DNA of 64,000 bases. Origin: Bolinopsis microptera. Its lineage: Eukaryota > Ctenophora > Tentaculata > Lobata > Bolinopsidae. The stretch spans positions 3,739,230 through 3,803,229 of the forward strand of contig NC_087079.1 of the NCBI RefSeq assembly GCF_026151205.1. The letters are read 5' to 3'. Under the pieces are notes generated by a model that saw only the letters and a program-made list of their open reading frames with translations, made no database searches and was not told the DNA's origin. Within the stretch, counting starts at the first letter, position 1; each line of letters begins with the position of its first letter. Made by a program: the position numbers and the translations under genes. Shown here piece after piece: positions 1 to 11,579 of the stretch.

Positions 1-138
1 ATTCTCAAATTATCAAAATAGTTATTCTTGCGTCATATTATGATGTAGATTATCGTTTCACAGTTAAATTAGTGGCAAAAAAATTAGACTATCAATTCTT
101 AACCATACTTCAACACTCTGGTGCCTTTATTTTTGCAG

Positions 139-956
139 CAACTTCATTGTCCAACCAACCCAATGCCTAGCAGGTAAATTAAAGCCACAACCGAAGAAAG
201 GGAAGAAGAAGACAAAGAAGGATGTCATTGTGCTATACGAAGAAAAGAAGAACAAATGTCCTCTTTACCAGGCCTTCTTTACCTGTGTTCCACTCGCAGG
301 TTCTTTAAACTATTAATAGATTCAAACCCGATTTATTTGGTTGACAACAGTTTTAGTTTAACTGAGAGGGTATTGCATTTCTCCGATGTGTTGTAGTACA
401 TTAGGGTTTGGTCTCGTACTACAGAAACTGAAGTCATTTATTTGGAACCTGAATTTGTTTCCAGCTTACTATGCACGCATTATATATATCTTAGGTAATA
501 GGTTTGTAAGGTAAGTAATGTTGTTTTTCTAGGTCACGCTTATTATGGCTTGAATATATCTCTTTGGGATATGAATTCGTTGTCAAAGGGTTTTATAAAA
601 TATACTAGAATTAACTTATCTTCTATATTTATATCTCGATCCTTGTACTACTATAAATAGCAATTTCTAACTCAGCTTTATTTCAGTGTACGTATCAGGG
701 GTTGGTCCATACTTAGTGAGTTTAGCTGAGAGTGCTTTTCCGGATCAAGGGATTGGGTACATGTTCAATATTGCTGCACCCACAGCAGTGGTGTTTGCTT
801 TGTACGCCATCGTTATCATGTGGGGCCTCAGGTGGGTCACATAATTAGTATTTAGTAATTATTAATTAGTAATTAGTAAACTAATTACGTATGAGTTATC
901 TAGCTCGCTTTCTAAATTATACCGCGTCTGATGGTATCATTTATCTAACTCTCTCT

Positions 957-1020
<64 letters not shown>

Positions 1021-1501
1021 TGCAGGTTTCCTAGAAGAATGGATGTTAAGCAAAGGACATGGTGTTAAAGTTCCACATAATCAAGTGGCCGGGGTATAAG
1101 TCTAGTGTTACTGTGGATCCGAGGGGAATGTGGGTACATAGAGAATGCAAAAAAGTTGGGTTGATTTACATTCTCATTCCATTACTGTTACCGTTATAAC
1201 TTTATAATTTCTGTTTGCAATCGACTGTAAATTTATCTTCATTTACTAGTGTTTTACTGCAAAATGCGTATTACAACTTAACAATATTTCAATTTTTGTT
1301 AATAGCACATGAACCTCAATATTTTCAGAGTTTTTTTTTTTTTTCCAGAGGTTACTCAATAGCCAAGCGGATCTTTGGATTAACTATACGTTGAATATTA
1401 AGCGGGGAACTATCGAACGAAGGGACATTTTAGATAAATTATTCGGAAAATTTGATCCTAAAAAGCATAAAAAACTCATGCAACAAGTGAAAGAACTTTG
1501 A
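139..1501 (+). CDS. 3' end of an unrecognised membrane protein (three last exons)
   Basis: Three exons join in frame: 139-299 (after a TTTTGCAG acceptor), 687-831, and 1351-1501, which ends in TGA. Phases fit across both GT-AG introns. The first exon encodes a lysine-rich loop (KKGKKKTKK) followed by a hydrophobic stretch (YQAFFTCVPLA). The second encodes two likely membrane segments around GVGPYLVSLAE and IAAPTAVVFALYAIVIMWGL. The last exon encodes a charged tail with DILDKLFGKFDPKKHKK. Basic loop, paired helices and cytosolic tail are typical of the C-terminus of a multi-pass transporter or similar protein, but I do not recognise the family. The start lies left of the window. An alternative third exon at about 1026 would end the protein after a few residues. 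Confidence 0.5.
951..1023. repeat. CT microsatellite
   Basis: About 70 bases of nearly pure CT dinucleotides with a few CTT interruptions, lying in an intron just before a TTGCAG. It may serve as a long polypyrimidine tract. Confidence 0.9.
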
Positions 1502-1844
1502 TAATGAATTTTTACGAGTCTAAGTTTATAATTTACTTTATATTTTTAAGTTGTTAATATCTTTATTTGGGGTGGTGATTGTTTTTGTAACTTACTAACT
1601 TATTATGATGCCAGCATGAGAATTTGTTTGAATTGCATTTTTGATGCATACAAAAATTCAAAACGTTGTGATTATATCTCACTGTGAAATCAAATGCGAA
1701 ATCCAACTTTTTATATCACTTGTACTTACTGCAAACTTCCCAACTCACAAATCCCACAACACCAGGTACTGAACCTTTTCGACCCATTGCTATGGGACGG
1801 ATCAACTGTAACTAAAACTGCAACAGCTGAGATGTGACGACATC

Positions 1845-2929
1845 CAGAGTGTGTGTGTGGATACGCCACTGCAGCAGACAACTCTCTGTACAACGGAGCT
1901 CAACCCAGCGTGTACTCCCCTCCATTGATCATACTCATCGCTCAACGGGGGTCTTTACCACAAGAACGGTCCGTTCAAGTGTGACAAGTGTCCAGCAGTG
2001 TTTATGTTAGAGGTCTTCTTCCAGCTCCACGCTAAGAAGCACTTCGAGTCCGAGCGAGCACTGGAGGCCCAGGCAGGGAAGCAACGCATGCGCATAAGCA
2101 AAAAGTCCGGAAAGAAAAGGTTCAAGCAGCGCAACAAAACGGCGGGGGATTCAGTACAGGGGCTGTTCTGCAGGAGATGTCGGATTACAGCGCCTACATT
2201 CGAGGAGCTGCTCCGTCACATGGCCCAACACAGCGCCTCCAAAGAGCCCTCTCAGTGTGGGAACTGTGACTACGTGACCATGAACCGTGGCAACTTCAAG
2301 GGAACAGCCATGACCACGGCAATATCCGACCCTTCAAGTGTCACATGTGTCCCTTCTCCGCCTCGCAGAAGACCCACCTCAACAAGCACATGAGGTACCA
2401 CTGTGGGAATAGGGAGTTTCAGTGTGATCTATGCAGCTACAACTGCTCGGACAAGGCTAACTTTAACAGACACAGAACTTGCATCCTATTAACAGCTGCA
2501 ACTCTGGCAATGCCAATGTCACGCCCAATACCATGGTCAGACAGAGTGGTGGCATTGGTGGTGGCAGTAGTAGCGGTGGTGGTGGCGGCATTGCTGGTGG
2601 TTCTCAACAGAATAATAATTAGTGGCCTGGTACACCAACACGATGGTCTCAGCGCTCTCCACCAAAACAAGATATCCAACATGTTCACCACTAAAACAGC
2701 CACCACTCTCACCGACCACATGAACCAGGTGGTTGCCATGACAACCGCTGATGTCGCCATGGCTGCAGATATCGCCATGACAACCAGAGACGTGATGTCA
2801 AGACAGCTGGATATAACCAGGTTGTTTAAGAATGTCGGCCAGGATTTGTACCATGAGCCCCAACCAAGTGGTAGTAGTGGTGTGGATCCTATGGTCAGCA
2901 TGATATCAAATCCTAGAAATATCAATTAA
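1845..2929 (+). pseudogene. C2H2 zinc-finger gene, broken by frameshifts
   Basis: At least five C2H2-type fingers can be read, but not in one frame. They are FKCDKC..HAKKH (from about 1972), LFCRRC..HMAQH (2163), SQCGNC (2251), FKCHMCPFS..HMRYH (2334) and FQCDLCSYN..NRHRT (2418). A partial earlier finger (CVCGYATAADNS) lies near 1850. The break inside the fourth finger near 2299 looks like a one-base deletion. Another break lies upstream of 1970. Downstream, a glycine/serine-rich stretch ending QQNNN (frame of about 2480-2628) and a later segment ending in MVSMISNPRNIN sit in different frames. The spaced, non-HTGEKP fingers resemble REST/hunchback-like polydactyl regulators more than the array genes at 15-18 kb. 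The breaks may be pseudogene damage or uncorrected base errors. Confidence 0.6.
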
Positions 2930-3085
2930 CAAAAGCAGATGTTTCTTATTGTAGCACTCTGCTTCAGATATTCATTTGACGTATAACTTCATGTTGGATA
3001 AAGTGATAATATACAAGTTTTAATGGTAACTAGACTATGTTAACTAACTATGTTACTAGTTAAACTATGAACTGTGGTTTCAAAA

Positions 3086-3206
3086 CTATGGGAACAATGC
3101 TGTTGCTATGCAGTAGTTACTATGGGAACAATGCTGTTGCTATGCAGTAACTATGCAGTAACTATGCAGTAACTATGCAGTAACTATTGCTGTTGCTATG
3201 CAGTAT
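3086..3206. repeat. Short tandem repeat (CTATGCAGTAA units)
   Basis: A ~37 bp block containing GGGAACAATGCTGTTGC occurs twice and is followed by four back-to-back copies of an 11 bp unit, CTATGCAGTAA, then a partial further block. Confidence 0.85.
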
Positions 3207-4300
3207 GTTGACTATGACCTGCTGCTGTTTCTGTGACCTGTGAAGTGTACAAGGTTCAACTAAGCGACTATTGGTTCGAGGGGCTTTTTGGCCGAGGAAT
3301 CAAAAACTTGAATTAATTTCCGAATCTCTTCTTATAAAGACTCCGATTGTACTTGAATTTGTATACTTTATTAGAATTATAAATCGCATTCAAAATCATC
3401 TATCGGTTTGATATAAATTATCTATTATTATAAATGTTTAACAAACTATTGGAGACATTTAATTTTGAATTTCTCTTATTATTCTTGTTTGTCCTTGATT
3501 ATTCAATCATTAAATATATCTCTAAATATATTCTATGATAAACAGGTATTTTAAACTTTAATCATGTATACATCAGATACCTTTATCGTTTTACTCTTTC
3601 GCTTTTGTTAGGCGCCCTAGATGTAAAAATCGAAAAAATTGTCATGTTTGAACCTGGAAATTGTTAATTATATGGAAATAATTATGAACTGTCTACTGCT
3701 CTGCTCTAGATATATAAATAAATTAATGCTATTCGAACATTTATTACAACGCTATCGACATTAAATATACCTAACAAAGATGTCCCACAACCTTTATTAA
3801 GTCATTCAAGCGGGACTTAGTGTTGATAAAAATACAAGATTATGGACTTTTAAACAGTTCAGAAAAATTTTATGAAACATATTATTTGTATGAAGTTACA
3901 AAATATGCACTTTCACATCAGTTCAGAACATTATGGACAATATTAGATATATTACAAAGTGTTGAAATAAAACGCTTTAGGGCATTTTTAAACAGTCTAC
4001 GATGATAATGTTTCATGAGTAGGGTAGTTCAGTCCAAATTTTTGGGTCCACAAAACATAAAATGCAGGCTTCTGTTTCGTCTGAAATGAGGAGCGGAGGT
4101 TTCAACCTAAATAAAAGTCATTATCTAGTTTGCGGAACTTCGTTTGTTACTTCCCTTAGATGAGTGTCTTGTAAGTATGGAGGGGCTTGTTATTAAGACA
4201 CTTGAAGACCAGAAGAAGTGATATTTTTGAACTTTAGTTCTGAACGAAACAGGCAGAAAGTGGGCTTTTGGAGGTAAGGCATGATAGGTTGCACGATATT
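3207..4300. other. Gene-free AT-rich stretch
   Basis: No convincing coding exon. Short direct repeats of TCAGTTCAGAA-like text lie around 3850-3930. The 61-codon open frame at 3820-4005 has no recognisable domain and is probably chance. Confidence 0.5.
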
Positions 4301-6150
4301 TTTCTCGTAAAGTCCAAAGTTAATTAGCAGCTTCGTTCTGTATCTTTTGTAGCTTATGGAGTCTTTTTGTTATACATATAGACTGGTTCGTAGTCTATGA
4401 AACAGAGGATATTGGAGTGATACTAAACTGAACTTTATAGGTCCATGGGGAAAGCTTCGAACCGGATCTGCTAAGTCCTTTGATTCAATAAAATAACTTT
4501 GGAGACAGCATTTATTTGAGAGTCCAGATTCATTTGGGTGTATCGAAAAGGAATCCCAGTTCTTGGCCTTGCTAACAGGGCGATTGAGAGTCTTAAATCC
4601 ATTGTCTGGATTGGATGACATATGGGACCTATATCAATGAACTTGTTTTTTCATTATTAGTTTTAGGAAATTAACTGTCATCCATTGTTTTCCTCAGGGA
4701 AGCAATTTTTCACAAGCTGATCAAAATCAGGATTAGAACTGTGAACATCAAAAAGTGAAGTACACATGTGTGTCATTGAGATACACATGTATCGAGAGAG
4801 AAACCATATTTTGTGCAATTTCTTCAAGGATTCTGTATACAATATGAACAGTAGTGGTCCTTAAATGGATCCTTGGGTACACCAATATCCAGATCGCTTC
4901 AGAAGATGTGGCTTTTTTTTCCTTTAATTGAATGTGCGATTATTAAGGTAAATTGAACAGATTGGAGTGCTCAGTTCTGTTATACCATACGCATTCTTGA
5001 GTTTCGTTAGAACGGAGTTTATGGTTTTTATGGTGTCGCAAGCAGCTGATAGATTAAGAGTAGAAGCACAACATTCGATTTTGCTGTCAATCATCATTAG
5101 GAATACATTATGTATTTTGGTAACAAACTGCAAGTTTCAACTAACTATGGAATTTCTATAGCCTGATTGATATGGGGGGAAACAGGTTGTTGACATCAGC
5201 ATATTCATTTAATTGGCAATGAACTACTTTTTCTACGTATTTTGGACAGATAAGTTAGATTGCTAATCGGTCGATAGTTTTTCAGGCTCATCAACATCTA
5301 AGGTAAGGTTTCTTGAGTCCAGGGCGAATAGATGATTATTTTAGGGCACGATGGAACTTTCCGACTCTTGTGATTCATTTCACGATGTAATGGATGATTG
5401 GGAGAAGATCGGGTACAGCAGTCTTGAAGACGGCTAATTGGTATGAATCGAGTACGCTTGAATTTATTGGGAAATGGACTGCTTAATTAAGGTTACAAGA
5501 TCTGATAATGGACTTCCTTAAACTGATTAAGTCTTAACTTATGCATTAATCTATCGAAGTAGAGTCTTGGTACTTGACGTTTAGGGAAGTGTTTGAATTT
5601 CCTTCTCAATATTAGAGTAATGGTCTTTATTTTTGATCGAAGAATAGAAAGTCTTGAGTTTGGCAGCACTTCGAATATCTTCAACATTGGACTTTTTGGA
5701 GCCATATTCCTTATCTAAAAGTTTATTTATGACTTTTATGGTCCTTCGAGGTCTCTTGGCAAGAACTGAGCTGTTTTTATAGTAGCCATTCCTCACGCTC
5801 GATTGATAGTGCTTTTCTGCCGTCAACACATTTTTCAAATGATAGTTTTAAATATGTTCATTTCTGGATACTTTTTGGCTTTCGTTTTGCACTTCTCCTC
5901 TCTCTGACAGCAATTTTGACATTTATTTATCCCAAATCAGAACTTTTCAGCAGTAAATCGTTTCGTATAAGTGGGGCATGTTTGTCTAGCACCTGTTCAA
6001 GGACATTTTGATAAAGGTTCACGCCTCGTCTAAGGATTGATATCAGAAAGGTTAAGCATGAACAAAAAGATCTTCTGAAATATCGATGTCAATTTTGCTT
6101 AGCTCTCTCTGACATCATTTTCTTCCATTATTGGACAGAGCTTATGAAGA
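4300..6150 (-). mobile_element. Degenerate non-LTR retrotransposon (CR1/Jockey type), reverse strand
   Basis: Read on the minus strand from right to left, the order is that of an ORF2 protein. A linker with LDKHAPLIR lies near 5990, then a basic RERRSAKRK-like segment. Next is RT fingers/palm with LSAACDTI and LTKLKNAYGI (about 5070-4990), then GVPKDPF (near 4870), matching the GVPQGS block. The catalytic block near 4790 reads YLNDTHVY, where YADD is expected, so the first aspartate is lost. Further RT tail follows near 4600-4380. Frames are broken many times. Family knowledge places the order endonuclease, linker, RT. I infer a long-dead copy, 5' truncated or with an unreadable endonuclease. 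Confidence 0.7.
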
Positions 6151-6589
6151 TCGAATGTTGAGGGACATGAAAAATTAATGATAGTGATCAGTAGGCTGGT
6201 TCCAGTGCTTGTCTCTACCATCTTATCTGTTTACAGAATTAGTCACTTACACAGCTGAGATAATAACAAGTCAGTGTCCGCCGGAGATCGTGAGTCGGAG
6301 AGTCGAAATGCTGAGGAAGCCTTTGCTCTCACAAAGAGCATATAACGTTTGGGCAGGCATTATTGTATTCGTCTTCTACATGGAAATTTAAAGTCACACA
6401 AATATGTTGAGATCCAGTTTTAAGCAGAAGATGTCAGGTATCCATCAAAGTCATCCATAAACTTAGATATTTTTGGTTTCATCATATTTCTACTATATAC
6501 TATTAACTTCACCAAGTTGTACCAAATTAACATACATCGATTGATATAGGTAAAGATAATCGGATGTGCACCGGCTACTCCCCGAACAC

Positions 6590-6745
6590 TCCTCTCAACC
6601 TCTGTAGGAGAAACTCGCCAGGGAGGACACTCCCTTCTCACCTTGTAGGAGACAGCCTAGCAGGGGAGACACTCCCTCTAACCCTCTGTAAGGAGACACC
6701 TAGCCAGGAGACACTCACCTTACCCTCTGTAGGAGACACCTAGCC
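6590..6745. repeat. Minisatellite, ~55 bp unit, 3 copies
   Basis: Three imperfect units share CTCTGTAGGAGACACCTAGCC and GGAGACACTC blocks, with unit length about 50-57 bases. Short open frames here cross the repeat and are not genes. Confidence 0.8.
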
Positions 6746-7490
6746 AACAGACCAGGTGCTAGAAACACCACTAAACCCAACTTCAAGGGAGCTGTCTTGA
6801 TGTACAAGATAAAGTGGACAGCCCTGGGGTCTTTGGATTAGTGGGACCTTGGGGACTGGTTTGGGTGTTTCTGGGGCTGTTATTGTTAGACTGATCAATG
6901 TAGGTTGTAGTTAGTTTGATTAAAGCTGACGTTTTGACAGTTAATGGTAAGAGCCAAATTAAGTTTTAGCGAATTTTTAATACGATTTACAAAATAGTTT
7001 TTAACTCACCTAACATGTAGTTATTATGTCAATAATGTCCGAATTTTACGTCATATACTCATGAAATTAGTTCTTTTCAAAACACAAGAAATATTAATTC
7101 AAATTCCGTGATATAAAATATAAACTTTTTTTATTAGTTTTGGTGCCGGAACTAGCTACGTGCTGTGGATTGCACCCAGAGTGCTGACGAGCCCCAACTA
7201 GTTTGATTTTTTTTCCCTAATATTTTTTTTTGGGGCCAGTCGTACTTTAGAAAGGCTAATTGGTTGATTAGAGAATCCTCTTCGCACCAATTGCAATAGG
7301 AGGTATTCTCTCCACATTTCGTGTGAAAGTCATGAAAAAGCTATCGGATTCAGACATAATGTCAGTTATCCTGTCATCGCTGTACATTAAAATATGAGTA
7401 AAAGCACTGACAGTAAGAATCTTAAAAAGATTTTCAGTTCATTACAGTTTTATTTTTATGGTTGGATGTATAGAGGATCAGTTTTTTTAA
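6746..7490. other. Gene-free stretch
   Basis: AT-rich sequence with poly-T runs near 7208-7232. No coding, RNA or repeat signal that I can support. Confidence 0.5.
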
Positions 7491-8411
7491 CAACTAGAAA
7501 CCCGTGGTCCTAGGGAGGAGCTAATAGTATTTTTTGTTAGTTCAGTTTTATCGTGTCAAAAGTATCATCCCCCCGAAGATACAGCCGAATATGTAAAAGT
7601 TGCTTCTGTATAAACACGCGTGATATCAACAAAACCGATCAAAATGCGTTTTAACAATCAGGCACGTGCAAGTGCGTGTAACCATCATCAGTTACCATGG
7701 TTATTATGCGCAACTTCTTATTTTTAATCTAATTTGCAGTGGGCGGTCGGCAGACAACAACATCAGAAATATTTTCTGAATTATAGTATAGGAGACTAGA
7801 TACCCTGTGGTCAAGGAGGAAAGCTAATAGTATTTTTTGTTGGTAAGTTTAAATGGCGTAAAAAAATATCCTACATAACCGAAAGTACAGCCAAATAAAA
7901 TGTTGCTAACGTACTAAAACAGGTAATATCAACAAAACGATTAAAAGACGTGTAAAACAATATTGCACGTGCGTGCGTTGTTGTAAAAATCCTCGTTACT
8001 TGGGTTACTAGCAACTTCCTATTTTCATTAATTGTCGGTGGGCGGGTCGTACAGACAGGGTACGGGACAAAAATAATTCTCTGTATTATCATAATTACTA
8101 GAATTGCCGTGGTATAGGACGAAGCTAGTAGTATTCTTTGAAAGTTTTAATCGCATCAAAAAATATCCATCTCAACCGAAGATTCTTGCCGATTAATATA
8201 AACACCTTTAAAGAAACGTAATTACCACAAAACGATCAAAAGGACGTTAAATAAAAAAAATACAACAATCATGCAACGGCATGTGTGCATTAATCCACCG
8301 CGGTGCTATGGAACTTTGGTTGTTACCTATATTCCTATTCCTTTCATCTAATTTGCACGTGGCGTCGTACATAAGACAACAGAAAGAATTCTTTGAATTA
8401 TAGTAGAGATT
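7490..8411. repeat. Three tandem units of a ~305 bp satellite
   Basis: Units run about 7498-7798, 7799-8100 and 8101-8411. Each starts with a CCGTGGT block, then GAAGCTAATAGTATTYTTTG, a CCGAAG.TACAGCC block and ATCAACAAAACGATCAAAA. Each then has a GCACGTGCGTG-like segment, CATCTAATTTGC followed by GGGCGGTCGTAC and AGACA, and ends TGAATTATAGTA. The units differ by many substitutions, so the array is old. It contains no long open frame. Confidence 0.8.
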
Positions 8412-8821
8412 CCAAATTTTATGGTATTAAAAATACCATATGTTCAGTACATCTAGAAGAAGATTCTCTTCCCTTATAGGATTGGTTTTGTGTAGTTTGT
8501 GTTCAGTGCTCTGATTATTCTCAATCTGCTCGACTTTAGGTCCGTCCTAATAGGTACTTGTTTTGTGATCGATTGTGTTTGTTTTCGATAATATCAACGA
8601 ATCAATAACTTCTTGATGATAAATTAGCGGAACTTTTTTTAACTTTGAAATATGCATCCGTGTAAATGTTATTTTTTAAATTCATTTCATTTTTTAGTGA
8701 GTTCCTCGATGTATGCGTCGTTATAATCTACGCTTGTGATATAACCAAGTTATCCTTGTTTTCTATTTCAGGACGCTGCAAGTCTGGCTATAACGAACGT
8801 TGACAAACTAGAATTACAAAG

Positions 8822-10244
8822 ATGGACTTCTTGGAATCAGACAAACATCTTCGGCTCACACCTAAATTGGGGACTGTTATTTTGTCGAATAATGGTTGGT
8901 GGTTAATCAATTTATTTCGTCTTAATAATTTTATATTAGACGAAATAAATTGATAGTCCAATAAATTTTAGTCATTAAATTATAGCGTTAGTATTGTTTC
9001 TATAGATAGCACTGTAAGTGATCCTAACAATCACCCTCTATCAGAAAGCGCAACTTGTGATAACCACCAGATACCGGTTTTAAACCACTACCTCAATCTG
9101 AAGTATGGAGAGGTTCACAATGAAAATGTCTCGAACTTTTTCGCTGTTATAACGAGGATGAGGGTTAACTGGGAGTTTAAACCTGGATTTGCCCCCAATT
9201 TGTATATTATTTTATAATGATTTTGCTGGAAACAGTTTGGAGTGGACCTAGCATCTATTCAGTTTTAAAGTTTGAAAGTTATATATATTTTTTATTGTTT
9301 TTCATCGAGTGATGAAATTTGTAAACCTGGTTTTTTCTATATGTCGAGTGGTTCCGCTCAAACACGTGCCGAAACTTTTCTTAACCTTTAGAAAACTCAA
9401 AAACGTTTAAAAAATGTCACAACTGTAATTCCATAATGATTATCACTGCTATTTTGTGAATAAAGTAATAATGAGCCCTCATAATTATTTCTCTTGTTTT
9501 ACTCTAACTGACGTAGCTTAAACAGAAATGAACTCTGCCGCCCTGACTCAGAGGTTAATACACCCAACATCACGCAGTTATACCAGTGTTACATTAGTGC
9601 GTACTATGGTAACTTTCTGTCGACGTTGCTATGGTAACCTCAAAGTTGGCGTTAGATATATTCAGTACAAAGCTAATCAACCTCAGTTCGTCACACAATC
9701 TCAGCTCAAAGCCAGCAGTTAGTTTTACATGAGTTTTTAACTTGTTGTTTAGTTCAATAGTTTTACATGAGTTTTTAACTTGTTGTTTAGTTCAATCTGA
9801 TTTTTCATCACGTCATACTCTTTAAATTCAAGTGTTGCCACTATTATCCTTATAATCATCTTGTCGCGGTTTTGAGGTAGAATCACGTCGTATATTTTTA
9901 AAACGTTCAAGCTTGAAAACTGGAACATGAAATGTCTACATGCCTCAGATCTAGAGTGTCAAGTGCTTTCCTCTAGTTAATCATTAAAACTATCTCCTAA
10001 TATGAGCACAACGAGCACAATATCTTAATTAAGACCATTCTTCAGAGTTTTAATAACTTAACAGCACGTGCTTTTTCCCTCAGAGTACGGTATAGTAGTG
10101 TACGAGAGTAAACTGTTAGCAGACCACAACGCCCCACGTGCAATAAGAGCCTTTATCATGTACATGACAGTGTCACTGCCTATCGTGTGTTTTATTGCGT
10201 ACTGTGATCTGGTGTTGCGGAATGAGAATAGCTTTGACATCACG
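8822..10244 (+). CDS. Unrecognised one-pass membrane protein, first four exons
   Basis: Four exons fit together in phase: 8822-8894 (starting ATG GAC TTC TTG), 9006-9102, 9526-9608 and 10084-10244. Together they give 138 codons. The product begins MDFLESDKHLRL and has a polar, asparagine-rich N-terminal part. A YEYGIVVYESKLL segment follows, and then a clear hydrophobic helix (FIMYMTVSLPIVCFIAY). The last exon ends at a CACG|GTTAGT donor, immediately followed by a minisatellite. The helix preceded by VYES..ADHNAPRAIRAF is loosely like the start of the ciliary transition-zone protein TMEM231, but this is too weak to name it. I could not find the remaining exons with confidence. A short ELGE-stop exon at 11280 is one possibility. 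Confidence 0.4.
8906..8954. repeat. Perfect-stem inverted repeat
   Basis: ATCAATTTATTTCGTC is followed about 17 bases later by its exact reverse complement, within the first intron of the 8822 gene. It may be a small hairpin MITE remnant. Confidence 0.75.
9721..9796. repeat. Exact 38 bp tandem duplication
   Basis: The unit beginning AGTTTTACATGAG and ending TAGTTCAAT occurs twice head to tail without a mismatch, which indicates a recent duplication. Confidence 0.95.
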
Positions 10245-10248
10245 GTTA

Positions 10249-10370
10249 GTTCAACGAGGTACAAGGAGGTTTAGTGAGGTACAAGGAGGTATAGTGAGGT
10301 ACAAGGAGGTATAGTGAGGTACAAGGAGGTTTAGTGAGGTACAAGGAGGTAGAGCGAGGTTACAAGAGGT
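10249..10370. repeat. 20 bp minisatellite, about 6 copies
   Basis: The unit ACAAGGAGGTWTAGTGAGGT is repeated directly after a splice donor (CACG|GTTAGT). The last copies are degenerate. Confidence 0.95.
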
Positions 10371-10813
10371 TTAAGTATTATTAGTAAGATAGGTTGCAAC
10401 AGTTGAGAAGGCTGTGCAAGGCTCTGAGGCTGCGCATTGCATTGGTTATTCGCCCATTCGATTACTAGTCTTTAAGAAGATGTTATGTTAAATGACCCGG
10501 GGGTGACCGGAAAGAACAGGCTATCCTCCAAACCAGAATACGTTACAGGATGATCTAACAATATAACCTCCAACCCAGGAATGGTATAAAAGATCGGGTA
10601 TATTGATACTTATTCTTATAGGAGGTCTCATCTACGCTAAATACCAATCCAAAAGGTATGATTCCAGAATTTCTAGTATGTAACTGATAACGTGAGATTT
10701 CGTCAAAAATCCAATTTTTTAGTGTTCCTGTAAAATAGAGAGCCGAGAGGTTCATAAACCAAAACATATTCAAATTATTAGTTCCCGCATGGAGTTTATG
10801 GGTTGCGACTGAA

Positions 10814-10872
10814 GTAAAACTTCAAGCTTATCTAGTTTTACAGTGTAAAACTAGTTAAGCTTGAAGTTTTAC
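10814..10872. repeat. Nearly perfect palindrome (foldback hairpin)
   Basis: GTAAAACTTCAAGCTTA and TCTAGTTTTACA are mirrored by TGTAAAACTAG and TTAAGCTTGAAGTTTTAC, giving a stem of about 28 bp with essentially no loop. Confidence 0.85.
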
Positions 10873-11579
10873 TGTACAAGTCTTTTCCTACCATGATATT
10901 GTAGCACTCGGCCTTTCGGATATTACTTGCCTTCAATTTAAGAAATAATTCTCTGCACTTCCTTATTAACACCAGCTAACGTTTAAGGTCGATAAAAAGA
11001 TTGTATTTTAATCGGAAGGAGAAGAAGATTTATATTGAATCGTTTACCGGTCTGTGTAAAGAGAAAACGTACGGACCATACGACCCATCAATAGGCAAGC
11101 AATGATGATAACCAGCAAATAGTTTCGTTCAAAATGTTGTTTCTTTGTTTAATTTCAACCATCATCAGCTGTTATTTCAAAGTTTTTTTAACCGCTTATC
11201 GGATTATTTTGACCAAATGACGCGACATACGTAATATAATCTGCAATGTAAGCATGTACTTACAAAATGTTTTTACAGGAGTTAGGCGAATAACAACTGC
11301 CCAGAATAAGCATGGGTTTCATACTCAAGGTAGGGTTTTTGTAGTAAATAAGTACGTATGTCTTCTCTCAAATTCTCGATGTTCTTTTGAAACTCAATTT
11401 TAAATCTTTGTTTTGAATTTTTGAAGTTGTGCTTGGAAATATTTGACGTTTATAAATACCGTAACAGGACAGATTGTTCTAAATAGCCAATAGATTTTAT
11501 TAGTCCTTGGTAGTATCTGAAAAAGAAATGGTAACTCATTTTACGATCCTATATTCAAAGCGATATTTCACTACCATAT

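Noticed and set aside
951-1023. CT-rich block as a possible GAGA-type promoter element
   Set aside because: It lies inside an intron of the 139-1501 gene and is more simply a microsatellite or long polypyrimidine tract.
2437-2925. 162-codon minus-strand frame
   Set aside because: Antisense shadow of the zinc-finger gene tail; its runs of T and A residues come from the glycine/valine-coding repeats on the other strand.
3250-3290. TGGTTCGAGG as a tRNA T-loop
   Set aside because: No acceptor, D-arm or anticodon stem could be placed around it.
10084-10244. Assignment of the membrane exon to phospholipid phosphatase or TMEM231
   Set aside because: Only a hydrophobic helix and a few preceding residues agree; no catalytic or diagnostic downstream motif was found.
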